Shown: piece after piece, positions 1 through 9,800 of the stretch
How positions within the stretch are numbered: the stretch's first letter is position 1
Layout of the letters: each line of letters opens with the position of its first letter
Assembly: GCF_003185655.1 (NCBI RefSeq)
Contig: NZ_QHJQ01000006.1
Coordinates: 62,001 to 126,000 of the forward strand
Direction: 5' to 3'
Source of the DNA: Coraliomargarita sinensis
GTDB taxonomy: Bacteria; Verrucomicrobiota; Verrucomicrobiia; Opitutales; Coraliomargaritaceae
Length of the DNA: 64,000 nt
The notes under the pieces: model-generated
Told to the model about the DNA's origin: nothing
The model's input: the letters and a program-made list of their open reading frames with translations, nothing else
The model's database searches: none
Translations under genes and position numbers: made by a program

Positions 1-541
1 GTTGCTGCAACCGCGGGAGCTCCTCGCGCAGGATGGCCGGCTTCGCCCGCATCCAGGGGGCCAGGATCATCATGCGGCTGCCCTCCGGTTCGGCAAAGAC
101 CCGGGCCAGGCAATCGTCCATCGAGCGTCGCTCGATCCGGCCACCGTCGTCCGGACAATAGGCCGTCCCGCAGACCGCCCAGAGCACGCGGGCATAATCT
201 GCGATCTCCGTGACCGTCGCCACCGTGCTGCGGGGATTGGCGCCCCCGCCGGACCGTTGCTCCAGGGCGATTACCGGAGACAGCCCCTGGATAAAATCCA
301 CGTCCGGCCGCGGGATCTGCTCCAGAACCGTCCGCGCCTTTGTCGAAAGACTGTCGATGTACTTCCGGTAGCCCTCAGCGTAAATCGTATCGAAGGCCAA
401 TGAAGACTTCCCTGAACCACTCATCCCGGTGACGACCACGAGTTGATTACGCGGGATTTCCAGGTTAATGTCTTTGAGGTTATGTTCCCGCGCGCCCTTG
501 ACAGTTATGGACTCGGCATGCGGCATACTTGAACAACTCAT
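1..541 (-). CDS. uvrA: Excinuclease ABC subunit A (UvrA), N-terminal part, cut by window edge
   Basis: Reading the minus strand from an ATG at 541 gives about 180 residues of a UvrA N-terminus; the rest lies outside the window. Residues 39-46 are the Walker A GMSGSGKS, preceded by the typical [15 protein letters not shown] strand. The signature blocks [17 protein letters not shown] and [12 protein letters not shown] follow, as in UvrA proteins. UvrA is the ABC-type ATPase that scans DNA for bulky lesions and loads UvrB. Several positions differ from the common form, for example STKART where SAYARQ is usual, so this may be a paralogous UvrA class rather than the main copy. A second in-frame ATG lies at 526. 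It is divergent from the glutaredoxin-like gene. Confidence 0.88.
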   Translation of the reverse strand, partial: MSCSSMPHAESITVKGAREHNLKDINLEIPRNQLVVVTGMSGSGKSSLAFDTIYAEGYRKYIDSLSTKARTVLEQIPRPDVDFIQGLSPVIALEQRSGGGANPRSTVATVTEIADYARVLWAVCGTAYCPDDGGRIERRSMDDCLARVFAEPEGSRMMILAPWMRAKPAILREELPRLQQ

Positions 542-665
542 TTGCTTGGAAGCGGCGCTTATATAGAAGTGTTCAACTTTAAGCAAGCGCCTGAATACTA
601 AAGTTTATAAAAGGGCTGAAATACGTTGTCAGATCAGTGCAACAAGCTACCATTATTTACAAGTT

Positions 666-953
666 ATGAGTAAAGAAAGATTGCCCGTTCTCTATATCAA
701 ATCCGGATGCCCCTGGTGTCGGGAAGCACTCTCATTTTTTAACAGCAATGGAGTCGATCTAGACGTGCGCGATGTCACGGAGAATGCCAAAGACATGGAT
801 GCAATGGTATCGATCAGCGGCCAAACCAAAACACCGACTTTTGAGTACGACGATTTTGTCGTGGCTGACTTCTCCGTAGACGAATTTTTGGCTGAACTGA
901 ATGAGTTCCCGGAAGTACGTCAGAAGCTGGGTATCAGCGATGACGAAAATTAG
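666..953 (+). CDS. Glutaredoxin-like thioredoxin-fold protein
   Basis: A 95-residue protein with a CPWC active site at residues 15-18 after the first beta strand, and the cis-proline motif T56-P57 (TKTPTF), both hallmarks of the glutaredoxin fold. Glutaredoxins reduce disulfides or glutathione mixed disulfides in the cytoplasm. CPWC differs from the classical CPYC but keeps both cysteines, so dithiol chemistry is possible. The C-terminal tail after residue 75 is acidic and includes EVRQKLGI, a tail seen in stand-alone bacterial family members. It is monocistronic, divergent from uvrA across a 124-bp gap. The substrate cannot be told from sequence. Confidence 0.8.
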   Translation: MSKERLPVLYIKSGCPWCREALSFFNSNGVDLDVRDVTENAKDMDAMVSISGQTKTPTFEYDDFVVADFSVDEFLAELNEFPEVRQKLGISDDEN

Positions 954-1144
954 AAGCCGTGGACACAGTCATAAGGCGATTAGAAGGTAGCGCAGGTGCG
1001 TCCCCGCACCGCACAAACCTTCGATAGGCCCCGCCAGTTTCGATGCGGTGCGTCCCAATAAAACATTTCCCTCAGGCCGTGATGCGACCAGGTCGCCCGA
1101 AGAATCCACGAATCCGTCTTGTCAATCATGGGGATAGCCCCTGA

Positions 1145-2764
1145 ATGGCGCATATGCGAATTCGACTGACAGCCCTGCTCTGCGCCCTTTGCGTGTTTTG
1201 TGGCTGTGATTCCCGGCAAACCAACGTCGAGCGTGGCAACGCCGAAAAGGAACTGTATTTCGGCATCGGCACCGAACCGGCCGGCCTCGATCCCCATCTG
1301 ATCACCGGACTGACCGAACTGCATGTTACAGTGGCTTTGTTTGAGGGACTCGCCACTTTGAACAGCGAAACCATGGCGATCGAACCGGGGGTGGCGAAAA
1401 GCTGGGACATCTCCGAAGACGGCACCACCTATACCTTCCATTTCGATCCGGAAGCCCGTTGGTCGAACGGTGAGCCCGTCACGGCGCAGGACTTTCTCTA
1501 TTCTTTCGAGCGCATCCTCTCCCCTGCCCTGGGAGCACCCTACGCCTACATGCTTTACGACATGGTAAACGCCGAAGCTTTTCATAGAGGCGAACTGTCC
1601 GAATTCGATAAAGTCGGTGCCCGTGCGCCCGACCCGAAGACGCTCATCATCGAACTCAATCAACCGACGCCCTATTTTCTCAGCCTTCTCACGCATTATA
1701 CCTGGTGGCCGGTTCACCCGCCCACGATCGAAAAACACGGCGGTATGACCGAGCGCATCTCAGCATGGACAAAACCGGAAAATTTCGTCGGCAACGGACC
1801 CTTTACCCTGGAAAGCTGGCGGATCAACAGTTCGATTTACGCCAAGAAAAATCCACTCTATCGTGACCCGGACTCGGTCTGGCTCCTCGGCATTCACTTT
1901 CTGCCGGTCCAGGTGGATGCCGAGGAGCGGGCCTTCCGGGCGGGCCATCTGCACTTAACCTCCACCGTCCTGCCGCACCGCATCGACTGGTACCGTAAAA
2001 ATATGCCCGAGCGCATGCGCTTCGATACCGCGCTGGGGGTGTATTACTACATGCTCAACACCGCCCGTGAGCCCCTCGACGACCCCAGGGTGCGCAAGGC
2101 CCTGGCTTATTCGATCAACCGCGAACTCATCACCGAGCACGTTCTGAAAGCCGGCCAGAAGCCGGCCTACCATTTTACGCCGCCCAACACCGGCGGTGGC
2201 TACACTGCGGAGACGCGTTTACCATACGACCCCGACCTCGCCCGCAAACTACTCGCTGAAGCCGGTTATCCCGATGGCGAAGGCTTTCCGACCTTTGAAA
2301 TACTTTACAATACCAGTGAGTCGCACCGCAGTATTGCCGTGACGATCCAGCAGATGTGGAAGCAGGAACTCGGGATCGACGTAAAGCTCTACAACCAGGA
2401 GTGGAAGGTCTATCTCTCCACGCGCGAAACGGGAAACTTCGATATCCTCCGTGCCGCATGGTTCGGCGACTACGACGACCCCAACACTTTCCTCAGCCTC
2501 GGTGAAACCGACAACGGCAACAACCACACCAACTGGAGCAACCAGGAATACGACGAACTGATCGAGCAGGCCGCGGTGGAGCAAAACCCCGAAAAGCGCT
2601 TCGGGATTTTTCAGAAAGCCGAAGCGATCCTGATGGAGGAAATGCCGGTCATCCCCATTTATTTTTACGTCACCAGCCGCCTGATTCACCCCAGCGTGCA
2701 AGGCTGGCACGCCAACATCCTCGACTACCACCCGTATCAATCGGTGCGATTGATCGAAGATTGA
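1145..2764 (+). CDS. oppA: Peptide/oligopeptide ABC transporter substrate-binding lipoprotein (OppA/DppA-like)
   Basis: A 539-residue protein with a short hydrophobic signal ending in FCGC at residues 18-21, probably a lipoprotein signal with Cys21 lipidated. The rest is a family 5 solute-binding protein: EPAGLDPHLITGL near the mature start, DGTTYTFHFDP, and LDDPRVRKALAYSINRELI in the second lobe. Such proteins capture peptides outside the inner membrane and pass them to the permeases encoded next. In-frame starts are ATG 1145 and ATG 1154; no ribosome-binding site decides between them. It is followed after 86 bp by oppB and oppC. The substrate could also be a non-peptide, since the family is broad. 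Confidence 0.9.
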   Translation: MAHMRIRLTALLCALCVFCGCDSRQTNVERGNAEKELYFGIGTEPAGLDPHLITGLTELHVTVALFEGLATLNSETMAIEPGVAKSWDISEDGTTYTFHFDPEARWSNGEPVTAQDFLYSFERILSPALGAPYAYMLYDMVNAEAFHRGELSEFDKVGARAPDPKTLIIELNQPTPYFLSLLTHYTWWPVHPPTIEKHGGMTERISAWTKPENFVGNGPFTLESWRINSSIYAKKNPLYRDPDSVWLLGIHFLPVQVDAEERAFRAGHLHLTSTVLPHRIDWYRKNMPERMRFDTALGVYYYMLNTAREPLDDPRVRKALAYSINRELITEHVLKAGQKPAYHFTPPNTGGGYTAETRLPYDPDLARKLLAEAGYPDGEGFPTFEILYNTSESHRSIAVTIQQMWKQELGIDVKLYNQEWKVYLSTRETGNFDILRAAWFGDYDDPNTFLSLGETDNGNNHTNWSNQEYDELIEQAAVEQNPEKRFGIFQKAEAILMEEMPVIPIYFYVTSRLIHPSVQGWHANILDYHPYQSVRLIED

Positions 2765-2850
2765 TGATTTTCGATTCCTAAAATGATGTCCGCACGAGCA
2801 GCGATGCTTCAGAAATCCAAAATCCACAATCTGAAATCAATAATCATCTA

Positions 2851-3768
2851 ATGCTCAATTTGATCGCCAGACGACTGCTGCAAGCCATCCCGACCTTATG
2901 GCTGATTGCGACACTGACTTTCGTGCTCCTGCATCTGGCACCGGGCGGACCCTTTGACGCGGAAAAGCCCGTCTCCCCCGAAGTGAAAAAGCAGATCGAG
3001 GCCCACTACGGATTGGACCTTCCCCTGCATGAGCAATACCTGCGCTTTCTCGGAAACATCCTACAGGGTGACTTTGGCCCCTCTTACAAACACGCCGGTT
3101 GGGGGGTCGACGAAATCATTGGGCAGAGCTTCCCCGTCTCACTGGAACTCGGGGCAGTCTCACTGCTCATCGCTCTCTTGATCGGGATTCCACTGGGCGT
3201 CATCGCCGCCCTGCATCATGGCAAAAAGACGGAAACAGCACTGATGAGTGTTGCCATGATAGGGATCTGCTTGCCGACCTTCGTGCTCGGACCGCTCTTG
3301 CTGCTCGTATTCAGCTCGGGGCTCGGCTGGTTTAATCCCCTGGGCTGGTCGGTGCCCAGCGACCGCATCCTGCCCTCGCTTACCCTCGGGCTCTTTTACG
3401 GAGCCTATATTGCCCGCCTGACGCGTAGTGGCATGCTGGACACCATGCACCACGACTACATCCGCACCGCCAGGGCCAAGGGCCTGAAAGAGCGGATGGT
3501 GGTGCTGCGCCACGGTCTACGTAACGCGCTCTATCCCGTGGTGGCCTATCTAGGCCCGGCGGTAGCCGGGCTGATCAGCGGCTCATTTATCGTGGAAACG
3601 ATCTTTTTCATCCCCGGTCTCGGGATGTTTTTCGTCAACTCCGCCTTCAACCGGGATTACACCCTCGTTATGGGTACGGTGCTCTTTTACGCCGTGCTCA
3701 TTATTCTCTTCAACCTTCTGGTCGACCTCATCCAGATGTGGATGAATCCACGTACCCGCCATGACTAA
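2851..3768 (+). CDS. oppB: Peptide ABC transporter permease, OppB type
   Basis: A 305-residue inner-membrane permease of the binding-protein-dependent transport family with about six hydrophobic segments. The N-terminus (LIARRLLQAIPTLWLIATL) is typical of OppB/DppB proteins, and HLAPGGPFD is the usual short periplasmic motif. The cytoplasmic coupling loop is ARAKGLKERMVVLRHGLRNAL, an EAA-type helix that contacts the ATPase. Its stop overlaps the start of oppC by 8 bp, so the two are probably translationally coupled. The ATP-binding subunits (OppD/OppF) are not in this window and must be encoded elsewhere. Confidence 0.9.
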   Translation: MLNLIARRLLQAIPTLWLIATLTFVLLHLAPGGPFDAEKPVSPEVKKQIEAHYGLDLPLHEQYLRFLGNILQGDFGPSYKHAGWGVDEIIGQSFPVSLELGAVSLLIALLIGIPLGVIAALHHGKKTETALMSVAMIGICLPTFVLGPLLLLVFSSGLGWFNPLGWSVPSDRILPSLTLGLFYGAYIARLTRSGMLDTMHHDYIRTARAKGLKERMVVLRHGLRNALYPVVAYLGPAVAGLISGSFIVETIFFIPGLGMFFVNSAFNRDYTLVMGTVLFYAVLIILFNLLVDLIQMWMNPRTRHD

Positions 3769-4645
3769 AATGAAGCGAGAAGCCGCGGCATCCGAGGCAC
3801 GCTCATTGGGGCGCGATGCCTGGGATCGGTTGTGCCATAACCGCATGGCGCAGATCGGGGGGCTCCTCTTTATTTTCATCAGCGCACTATGTATTCTCGG
3901 GCCGCTCTTCATTTCCCACTCCTATGAAACCACGAATCTTGCCTACGGAGCACAACCACCCAGCTTGCAGCACTGGTTCGGCACGGATGACCTGGGACGC
4001 GACGTACTGGTGCGGACCCTGGTGGGTGGGCGCATCTCGATTGGAGTCGGTTTTGCCGCCACTGCGGTCGCACTGATCATCGGCGTGGCCTATGGCATGA
4101 TTGCCGGTTACAGCGGCGGTCGGACCGAAAATACCATGATGCGCTTCGTCGATACACTTTACGCCCTCCCCTTTACCATCATCGTCATTTTACTGACCGT
4201 TCTTTTCGAAGAGAGCAGCATCTACATTATATTTATGGCCATCGGCGTGGTCGAATGGCTCACCATGGCGCGGATTGTGCGGGGTCAGACCAAGGCCTTG
4301 CGCAAGCTCAACTTCATTGATGCCGCCCGCGTTAATGGTGTCACACACGGGCGTATTCTGCTGCGGCATATCTTACCCAACCTGATCGGCCCGGTGATCG
4401 TCTACACCACGCTGACGATTCCCGCGGTTATTTTGCTCGAATCGGTCATCAGTTTCCTCGGACTTGGCGTGCAGCCCCCGATGAGCTCTTGGGGCACGCT
4501 CATCCATTCAGGCTCACTGAAACTCGACGTTTATCCCTGGTTGTTGATTTTCCCGGGCCTCTTTTTCTCTCTGACTATCTTTTCCCTCAACTTCATGGGC
4601 GACGGGCTGCGGGACGCGCTCGACCCCCGGGACACGAATCAGTAG
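3761..4645 (+). CDS. oppC: Peptide ABC transporter permease, OppC type
   Basis: A 294-residue partner permease with the OppC N-terminal pattern: a soluble stretch, one membrane helix, then DDLGRDVLVRTLVGGRISI before the core permease domain. The coupling loop DAARVNGVTHGRILLRHILP is the EAA motif. It pairs with OppB to form the membrane channel. The gene overlaps oppB by 8 bp and is the last of the operon. The next gene begins 78 bp downstream and belongs to a different process. Confidence 0.9.
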   Translation: MTKMKREAAASEARSLGRDAWDRLCHNRMAQIGGLLFIFISALCILGPLFISHSYETTNLAYGAQPPSLQHWFGTDDLGRDVLVRTLVGGRISIGVGFAATAVALIIGVAYGMIAGYSGGRTENTMMRFVDTLYALPFTIIVILLTVLFEESSIYIIFMAIGVVEWLTMARIVRGQTKALRKLNFIDAARVNGVTHGRILLRHILPNLIGPVIVYTTLTIPAVILLESVISFLGLGVQPPMSSWGTLIHSGSLKLDVYPWLLIFPGLFFSLTIFSLNFMGDGLRDALDPRDTNQ

Positions 4646-4723
4646 GCCATCCGCGGAACGATGATTCTGGATAAAACGAAAACTGACTCGACGCGACTTT
4701 CCGGCATGGGCAAGTTTTAGGAC

Positions 4724-5656
4724 ATGTCCGATGCCTTGATTGCCATAAACGAAGAGCTGCGCCGATTGCAGCAGGAAGGGGTGGACCGTGTCTTCGTTGA
4801 AGAATCGACGCTTTCACTGCTCCAACCCGTGGCAGCCAAAGAACGCACCGCCCCTAAAAAGGAAACCACAGCCGGCCCGATTAGTGAGCTGGAGGAACTC
4901 GCTAAAGGAAAGGAAGTGAAGAAAAAAGCCACCCCACCAAAGGCGACATCCGTTTCCAGGCCAACCGGCAAACCATTACCTGAGCAAGCCCCCGAGTTCG
5001 AGATCCCCGAAGGCGATGCTGCGACGCAAATTGCCTGGTTGAAAGAACGCGTCGAAAACTGCCCCACCTGCAAGGAACACCTGAGCGAGCACGGCAAGGT
5101 GGTCTTCGGCACGGGTAGCGCCGAGGCGGATATATTCTTTTGCGGCGAAGCCCCCGGTGCCGACGAGGAGGTTCAGGGCGAGCCCTTTGTCGGCAAAGCC
5201 GGCCAGCTCCTGACCAAGATTATCGCTGCGATGGGTCTGCAACGGGAAAATGTTTATATCGCAAATATTCTGAAGTGGCGTCCGGAGCATGACAAACCCT
5301 ACGGCAACCGGCCGCCGACCGTTGAAGAGATGAACTTTTGCCTGCCTTATGTTAGGGCGCAGATTGAAATCGTGAAACCGAAGGTCATTGTCGCACTGGG
5401 GAATACCGCCGTAACCGGCTTATTGGGCCCCGACCCGAACCGGCGCATGGGTTCGATTCGCGGCACCTGGCAGGAATTTGCAGGCATTCCCCTGATGATT
5501 ACCTTTCACCCCTCCTATTTATTAAGAGCCGAGTCGCAAAATAACCCGAATGCCAAAAAACGACTGGTTTGGGAAGATATGCTTAAAGTTATGGAAAAAG
5601 TTGACCTGCCCATTAGTGAAAAGCAGCAAGGATTCTTCCTGCCCAAGGAAAAGTAA
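4724..5656 (+). CDS. Uracil-DNA glycosylase, family 4-like, with an atypical Fe-S ligand set
   Basis: A 310-residue protein with a poorly conserved, Lys/Pro-rich N-terminal extension of about 95 residues and a uracil-DNA glycosylase domain after it. Motif A is GEAPGADEEVQGEPFVGKAG (141-160) and motif B is HPSYLL with the following KKRLVWEDM helix, as in family 4 enzymes that remove uracil from DNA. Family 4 enzymes bind a 4Fe-4S cluster through four cysteines. Here C113, C116 and C206 are present, but the third ligand position reads KWRPE (W185) instead of the usual KCRP. The cluster may be absent, altered, or ligated differently. The gene is 2 bp upstream of the cyclase gene, suggesting co-transcription. 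Confidence 0.85.
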   Translation: MSDALIAINEELRRLQQEGVDRVFVEESTLSLLQPVAAKERTAPKKETTAGPISELEELAKGKEVKKKATPPKATSVSRPTGKPLPEQAPEFEIPEGDAATQIAWLKERVENCPTCKEHLSEHGKVVFGTGSAEADIFFCGEAPGADEEVQGEPFVGKAGQLLTKIIAAMGLQRENVYIANILKWRPEHDKPYGNRPPTVEEMNFCLPYVRAQIEIVKPKVIVALGNTAVTGLLGPDPNRRMGSIRGTWQEFAGIPLMITFHPSYLLRAESQNNPNAKKRLVWEDMLKVMEKVDLPISEKQQGFFLPKEK

Positions 5657-5658
5657 GC

Positions 5659-6630
5659 ATGCCTTCCACCATCATACGCCGCCAATACCCGATCGTCGGA
5701 TTAAATTTCCGTGATTTTTGGGATATTTGCAGCCGTTTCCAGACAGTGCATCCGGAATACCGGCATGTTTACTTTACCGTCGACGGGTTTGATAACTTTC
5801 TCGTTCTGGATGAGCCCGACGTCTCCAAAGTCTTGAAAAAACTTGAGGGCAAGGAAGACAAAGTCCGAAAATATTCGGCACGCTTCTACACCAGCCGAAC
5901 GCAACACAGCGAAGGCTACGGTATATCCGAACTACAATATCGTCCGGTGGCCTACGAGCGCTACCTGCAGGGTCTCAATTTCTACAGCGACTCGGTGGGC
6001 AAAGCGAGCTACTACCAGTTCGAAGAGGAGATCTTCACAACATACCCATTTATCGAGAATCAGGAGCCGGAAGTTGAATTCGGCAAGCCCTGTGAGGTAC
6101 TGGCCCTGGTCATCGACATCCGGGGCTTCAGTTTGTTTTGCGAAAAACCGGAAATCGAATCGCCCTACACTTGCGGACTGATGTCGGCTTTTTACCACAT
6201 GGCAAATCGGGCGCTTCAACGCTTTCCCCCGGACATGACAAAATTCCTCGGTGATGGTGTATTGGCCATCTGGGAAACGACGCCTGCCGAGCGCGAACTC
6301 GCGGTTGGCGTGGCCCTCAAAGCCGCACTCGACCTTCACAACAAGTGGAAGATTGTCATGGACAGCCCGCACTTCACGCACGGAGCTCCGGAAGACATTG
6401 GCGCGGGGATCTGCTTCGGTTTGGCCAGTCACCTCGAGATCGGAAACGACTACATCGGCCGCCCTATCAATATCGCCAGCCGACTCTGTGGGGCCTGCCC
6501 CGGAGACCGTGTCTACGTCGACCGGGCCGTACCCAACATACCGCTGAACTACAAGAAGGAGGAATATGTGGCGCACATTAAGCCATACGGACGGCACAAC
6601 GTCTGGTCCTTCACAACGAAGCGGAACTAA
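5659..6630 (+). CDS. Class III adenylate/guanylate cyclase domain protein
   Basis: A 323-residue protein. Residues 1-140 are an unrecognised N-terminal region with no membrane helices; residues about 145-320 are a class III nucleotide cyclase domain. Both metal-binding aspartates are visible: D153 in VIDIRGFSLF and D199 in TKFLGDGVLAIWE. K195 sits at the purine-recognition position, and GRPINIASR supplies the N271-x3-R275 transition-state pair. The residue set is consistent with a catalytically competent enzyme; Lys at 195 favours ATP over GTP by family rule. It starts 2 bp after the glycosylase stop codon, so the two are probably co-transcribed. The N-terminal part may be a sensor. Confidence 0.85.
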   Translation: MPSTIIRRQYPIVGLNFRDFWDICSRFQTVHPEYRHVYFTVDGFDNFLVLDEPDVSKVLKKLEGKEDKVRKYSARFYTSRTQHSEGYGISELQYRPVAYERYLQGLNFYSDSVGKASYYQFEEEIFTTYPFIENQEPEVEFGKPCEVLALVIDIRGFSLFCEKPEIESPYTCGLMSAFYHMANRALQRFPPDMTKFLGDGVLAIWETTPAERELAVGVALKAALDLHNKWKIVMDSPHFTHGAPEDIGAGICFGLASHLEIGNDYIGRPINIASRLCGACPGDRVYVDRAVPNIPLNYKKEEYVAHIKPYGRHNVWSFTTKRN

Positions 6631-6681
6631 GTGTAGAGTCTCCGCTTAATTTTGTCGTATTCTCAATCATGGTCTAAAAGG

Positions 6682-6843
6682 AATGGCACTTGGCTAAGAG
6701 CATCTACCGTAGTCGCTCTGCTTCAGCCGTGCGACCCGAATCAGCCAAACGGCAGCACTTGCACACTCGGGTGACCGGCTGAGGCGGGCCACCTACGTCC
6801 AGCAGCGGGAACACATGCTTCTACCGCTTAACTAAGTGCCATT
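6682..6843. repeat. 162-nt long imperfect palindrome (structured RNA or MITE-like element)
   Basis: The outer arms 6682-6698 and 6827-6843 pair over 17 positions with one G-U and one mismatch. Helices continue inward in register: 6699-6703 with 6815-6819 (AGCAT/ATGCT), 6708-6712 with 6793-6797 (CGTAG/CTACG), 6720-6729 with 6776-6785 (10 bp, one G-U), and 6734-6739 with 6767-6772 (ACCCGA/TCGGGT). The whole segment therefore folds as one long interrupted hairpin. No coding frame explains it. It fills most of the 257-bp gap between the cyclase gene and hrpA. It could be a non-autonomous mobile repeat or a structured transcript; the sequence alone cannot decide. Confidence 0.6.
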
Positions 6844-6887
6844 CAGTTTAGTAGCCAATTATTAAAGAATAACGATTAAGAGTAAGA

Positions 6888-9800
6888 TTGAGAGAAATTG
6901 TGAAAAGCGTTCCAAAGCCAAGCTATAGTGGTGAGCTCCCGATCCATCAGCGACGCGAGGAGATCCTGCAGACCCTGCAATCGAACCAAATCGTGGTCAT
7001 TGCCGGTGAGACGGGCTCGGGAAAGACCACCCAAATTCCAAAATTCCTGCTGGAATGCGGCTTCGGGTCAAAGGGCTGGATCGGCTGCACCCAGCCCCGC
7101 CGGGTGGCGGCACTATCCGTAGCCCAGCGCATCGCGGAAGAGCTCAATGTAAGATACGGACATGAAGTCGGAGCGAAGATCCGTTTCACAGATGAGACCC
7201 GAAAAGATTCGCTTATCAAGGTAATGACCGACGGCATCCTGCTCAACGAGCTACAGGATGACCCGATGCTCACCAATTATGAAGCGATCGTCATCGACGA
7301 AGCCCACGAACGCAGCCTGAACATCGACTTCATTCTGGGCTGCCTGAGAAACCTTGCAGAAAAACGCAAGGATCTGAAAATCATCATTACCTCGGCTACG
7401 ATCGACACGGAAAGATTTTCGGAAGCTTTTAATAACGCACCCGTCATCGAGGTCTCCGGACGGATGTATCCGGTGGACACCCTCTACCGCCCGGTCGAAG
7501 ATCTAGCACAAGGCAACAAGGATTATGACTATATCGATGCGGCCGCTGAAGTCATCGACGAGATCCTTTCGGACAACAGTGAAGGCGACATACTGGTCTT
7601 TCTCCCCGGCGAACGCGACATACGTGAACTTCGCAAAGCCCTCGAAGACAGTCCGGCACGCCTGTGCGACCTGCTTCCCCTTTACGGGCGACTCGCCAAA
7701 GGCGATCAACAGCGTATTTTCCACCCCGGAGGCAGACGCCGCGTTATCCTCTCCACCAACATCGCGGAGACCTCACTGACTGTCCCCGGTATTCGGTACG
7801 TGGTCGACACCGGCCTCGCAAGGATCAGCCGCTACAGCCCGCATTCACGCACACAGCGGCTGCCGATTGAACCAATTGCACAATCCAGTGCCGAACAACG
7901 CAAGGGACGTTGCGGGCGCGTGAGCGACGGCACCTGCTACCGACTGTATTCAGCAGAAGACTACGGTGCCCGGGAAGCGTTCAACACTCCGGAGATCCAT
8001 CGGTCCAATCTGGCTTCCGTCATTCTGCGAATGATGGCCTTCAAACTGGGTGACATTCGAACTTTCCCTTTTATTGAGCCGCCGGGGGAGAGTGCCATCG
8101 TGGGAGGCTACCGACTCCTCTCGGAATTGGGCGCCGTCACCCGTGACGAGAAGAGCCCGAACGAAGATGATTACCGTTTAACCAAACTCGGCCGTCGACT
8201 ATCCCGGCTACCGGTTGACCCGACCGTAGGGCGAATGCTTCTACAGGCGCAGGAAGAAGGAGCACTCGATGAAGTGCTTGTTATTGCATCCGGCCTTTCC
8301 ATACAGGACCCAAGGGAACGTCCTGCCGAGGTGGCAAAGGAAGCAGACGAAATACACAAGCAATTCGTCCACCCCGAATCGGACTTCCTCACACTGCTCA
8401 ATATTTGGAACAGCTATCACGAAAAGCTGGATGCCTTGAGCCACAGTAAATTACGAAAATTTTGCCGGGCTCACTTTCTCTCATACCAGCGCATGCGGGA
8501 GTGGAGAGATACCCACCACCAGATCGAGCGCATGCTCGATGAACGCCGAACATCGAAGAACAAACGTCGAACAACAAATGCTGTGGAGAACAGCCAAACC
8601 TGCATGGATGCGCAATATGCAGCCATTCACCGCAGCATACTGGCTGGCCTGCTGAGTAACATCGCCTACAAGGAGGAAGAGCACAACTACCGCGGTCCGC
8701 GAAACCGCAAAGCCCTGCTCTTTCCCGGCTCCGGGCTTTTTGACCACAAAACGGCCAAAAAACAGCGTAAGGCCGCCTACGCGAAAAAGACCCGACCCAA
8801 ACCGGCGAAAACGACGGCACCGAAATGGATCGTCTGTGGCGAATGGATGGAAACCAACCGCCTTTATGCCCGAAACGCAGCGAGAATCGAAGTCGATTGG
8901 ATCGGGGCAATGGCCGGCGACCTACTCTCAGTTCGTCATACCGAGCCATACTGGAGCACCAAGTCGGCAGCAGTGCTCTGCAAACAACGAAAGCTACTGT
9001 TCGGCCTGGAGATCAGTCGCTCCAACGTCAGTTATTGCCGCATCGCTCCGGACGAGGCCACAGACATCTTCACCCGCAATGGTCTGGTCGAAGGCGGTAT
9101 TCAAGAACGCCCGGCATTTTTTACGCATAACGAAGCACTCCGCGAAACAGCTGCCTCGGAAATAGCCCGCCAACAACTGGGCTCGACTCAGTTGATCGAG
9201 GATCAACTTTTTGAGTTCTACCGCACGCGTCTATCCGGAGTCGGTTCCTACTCCGACCTCAGACGCTTTGCCAAAGCCGAGCACGGTGGCTCACTGGACT
9301 TCCTCAAGGCTCAGCTTCGGGATTTGCTGCCGCGGAACAGTGAAGTCGCGGAAGAAGACTTCCCCAGGACAATTCAGCTCGGCGGGCACCTTATGCCCCT
9401 ATCCTATCGAAACGAACCCGGGCACGAAGCAGATGGCGTGACCCTGCGCATTCCGGTCTCGCAACTCGATGCGATTCAAGAGGGCGTCCTCGACTGGGCC
9501 ATCCCGGGCCACCTTGAAGCAAAAATCGAAAATCTGTTGCGCAACCTGCCCAAGCCCCTGCGCATCAAGCTTCACCCGCTGAAGGAAAGGGTGAAAGAAC
9601 TGCGTGAAAAAATCCGCCCATCGGATACAGCACTCAGCGAACAACTGACTGATCTGCTCAAACGTGACTACGGAATACAAACCTACCGCGATCAGTGGAC
9701 CAGTGAGATGCCAGAACACCTCAAGCTACGTATTCAGGTAGAGAACAGAGAGGGCGAACCACTGGCAGAGAGCCGTGATCTCGAAACCCTCCGCAAGAAA

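Noticed and set aside
980..1738. Long minus-strand open frame opposite oppA
   Set aside because: It lies entirely opposite a clear solute-binding protein and shows no recognisable protein features; it is a shadow of the GC-rich coding strand.
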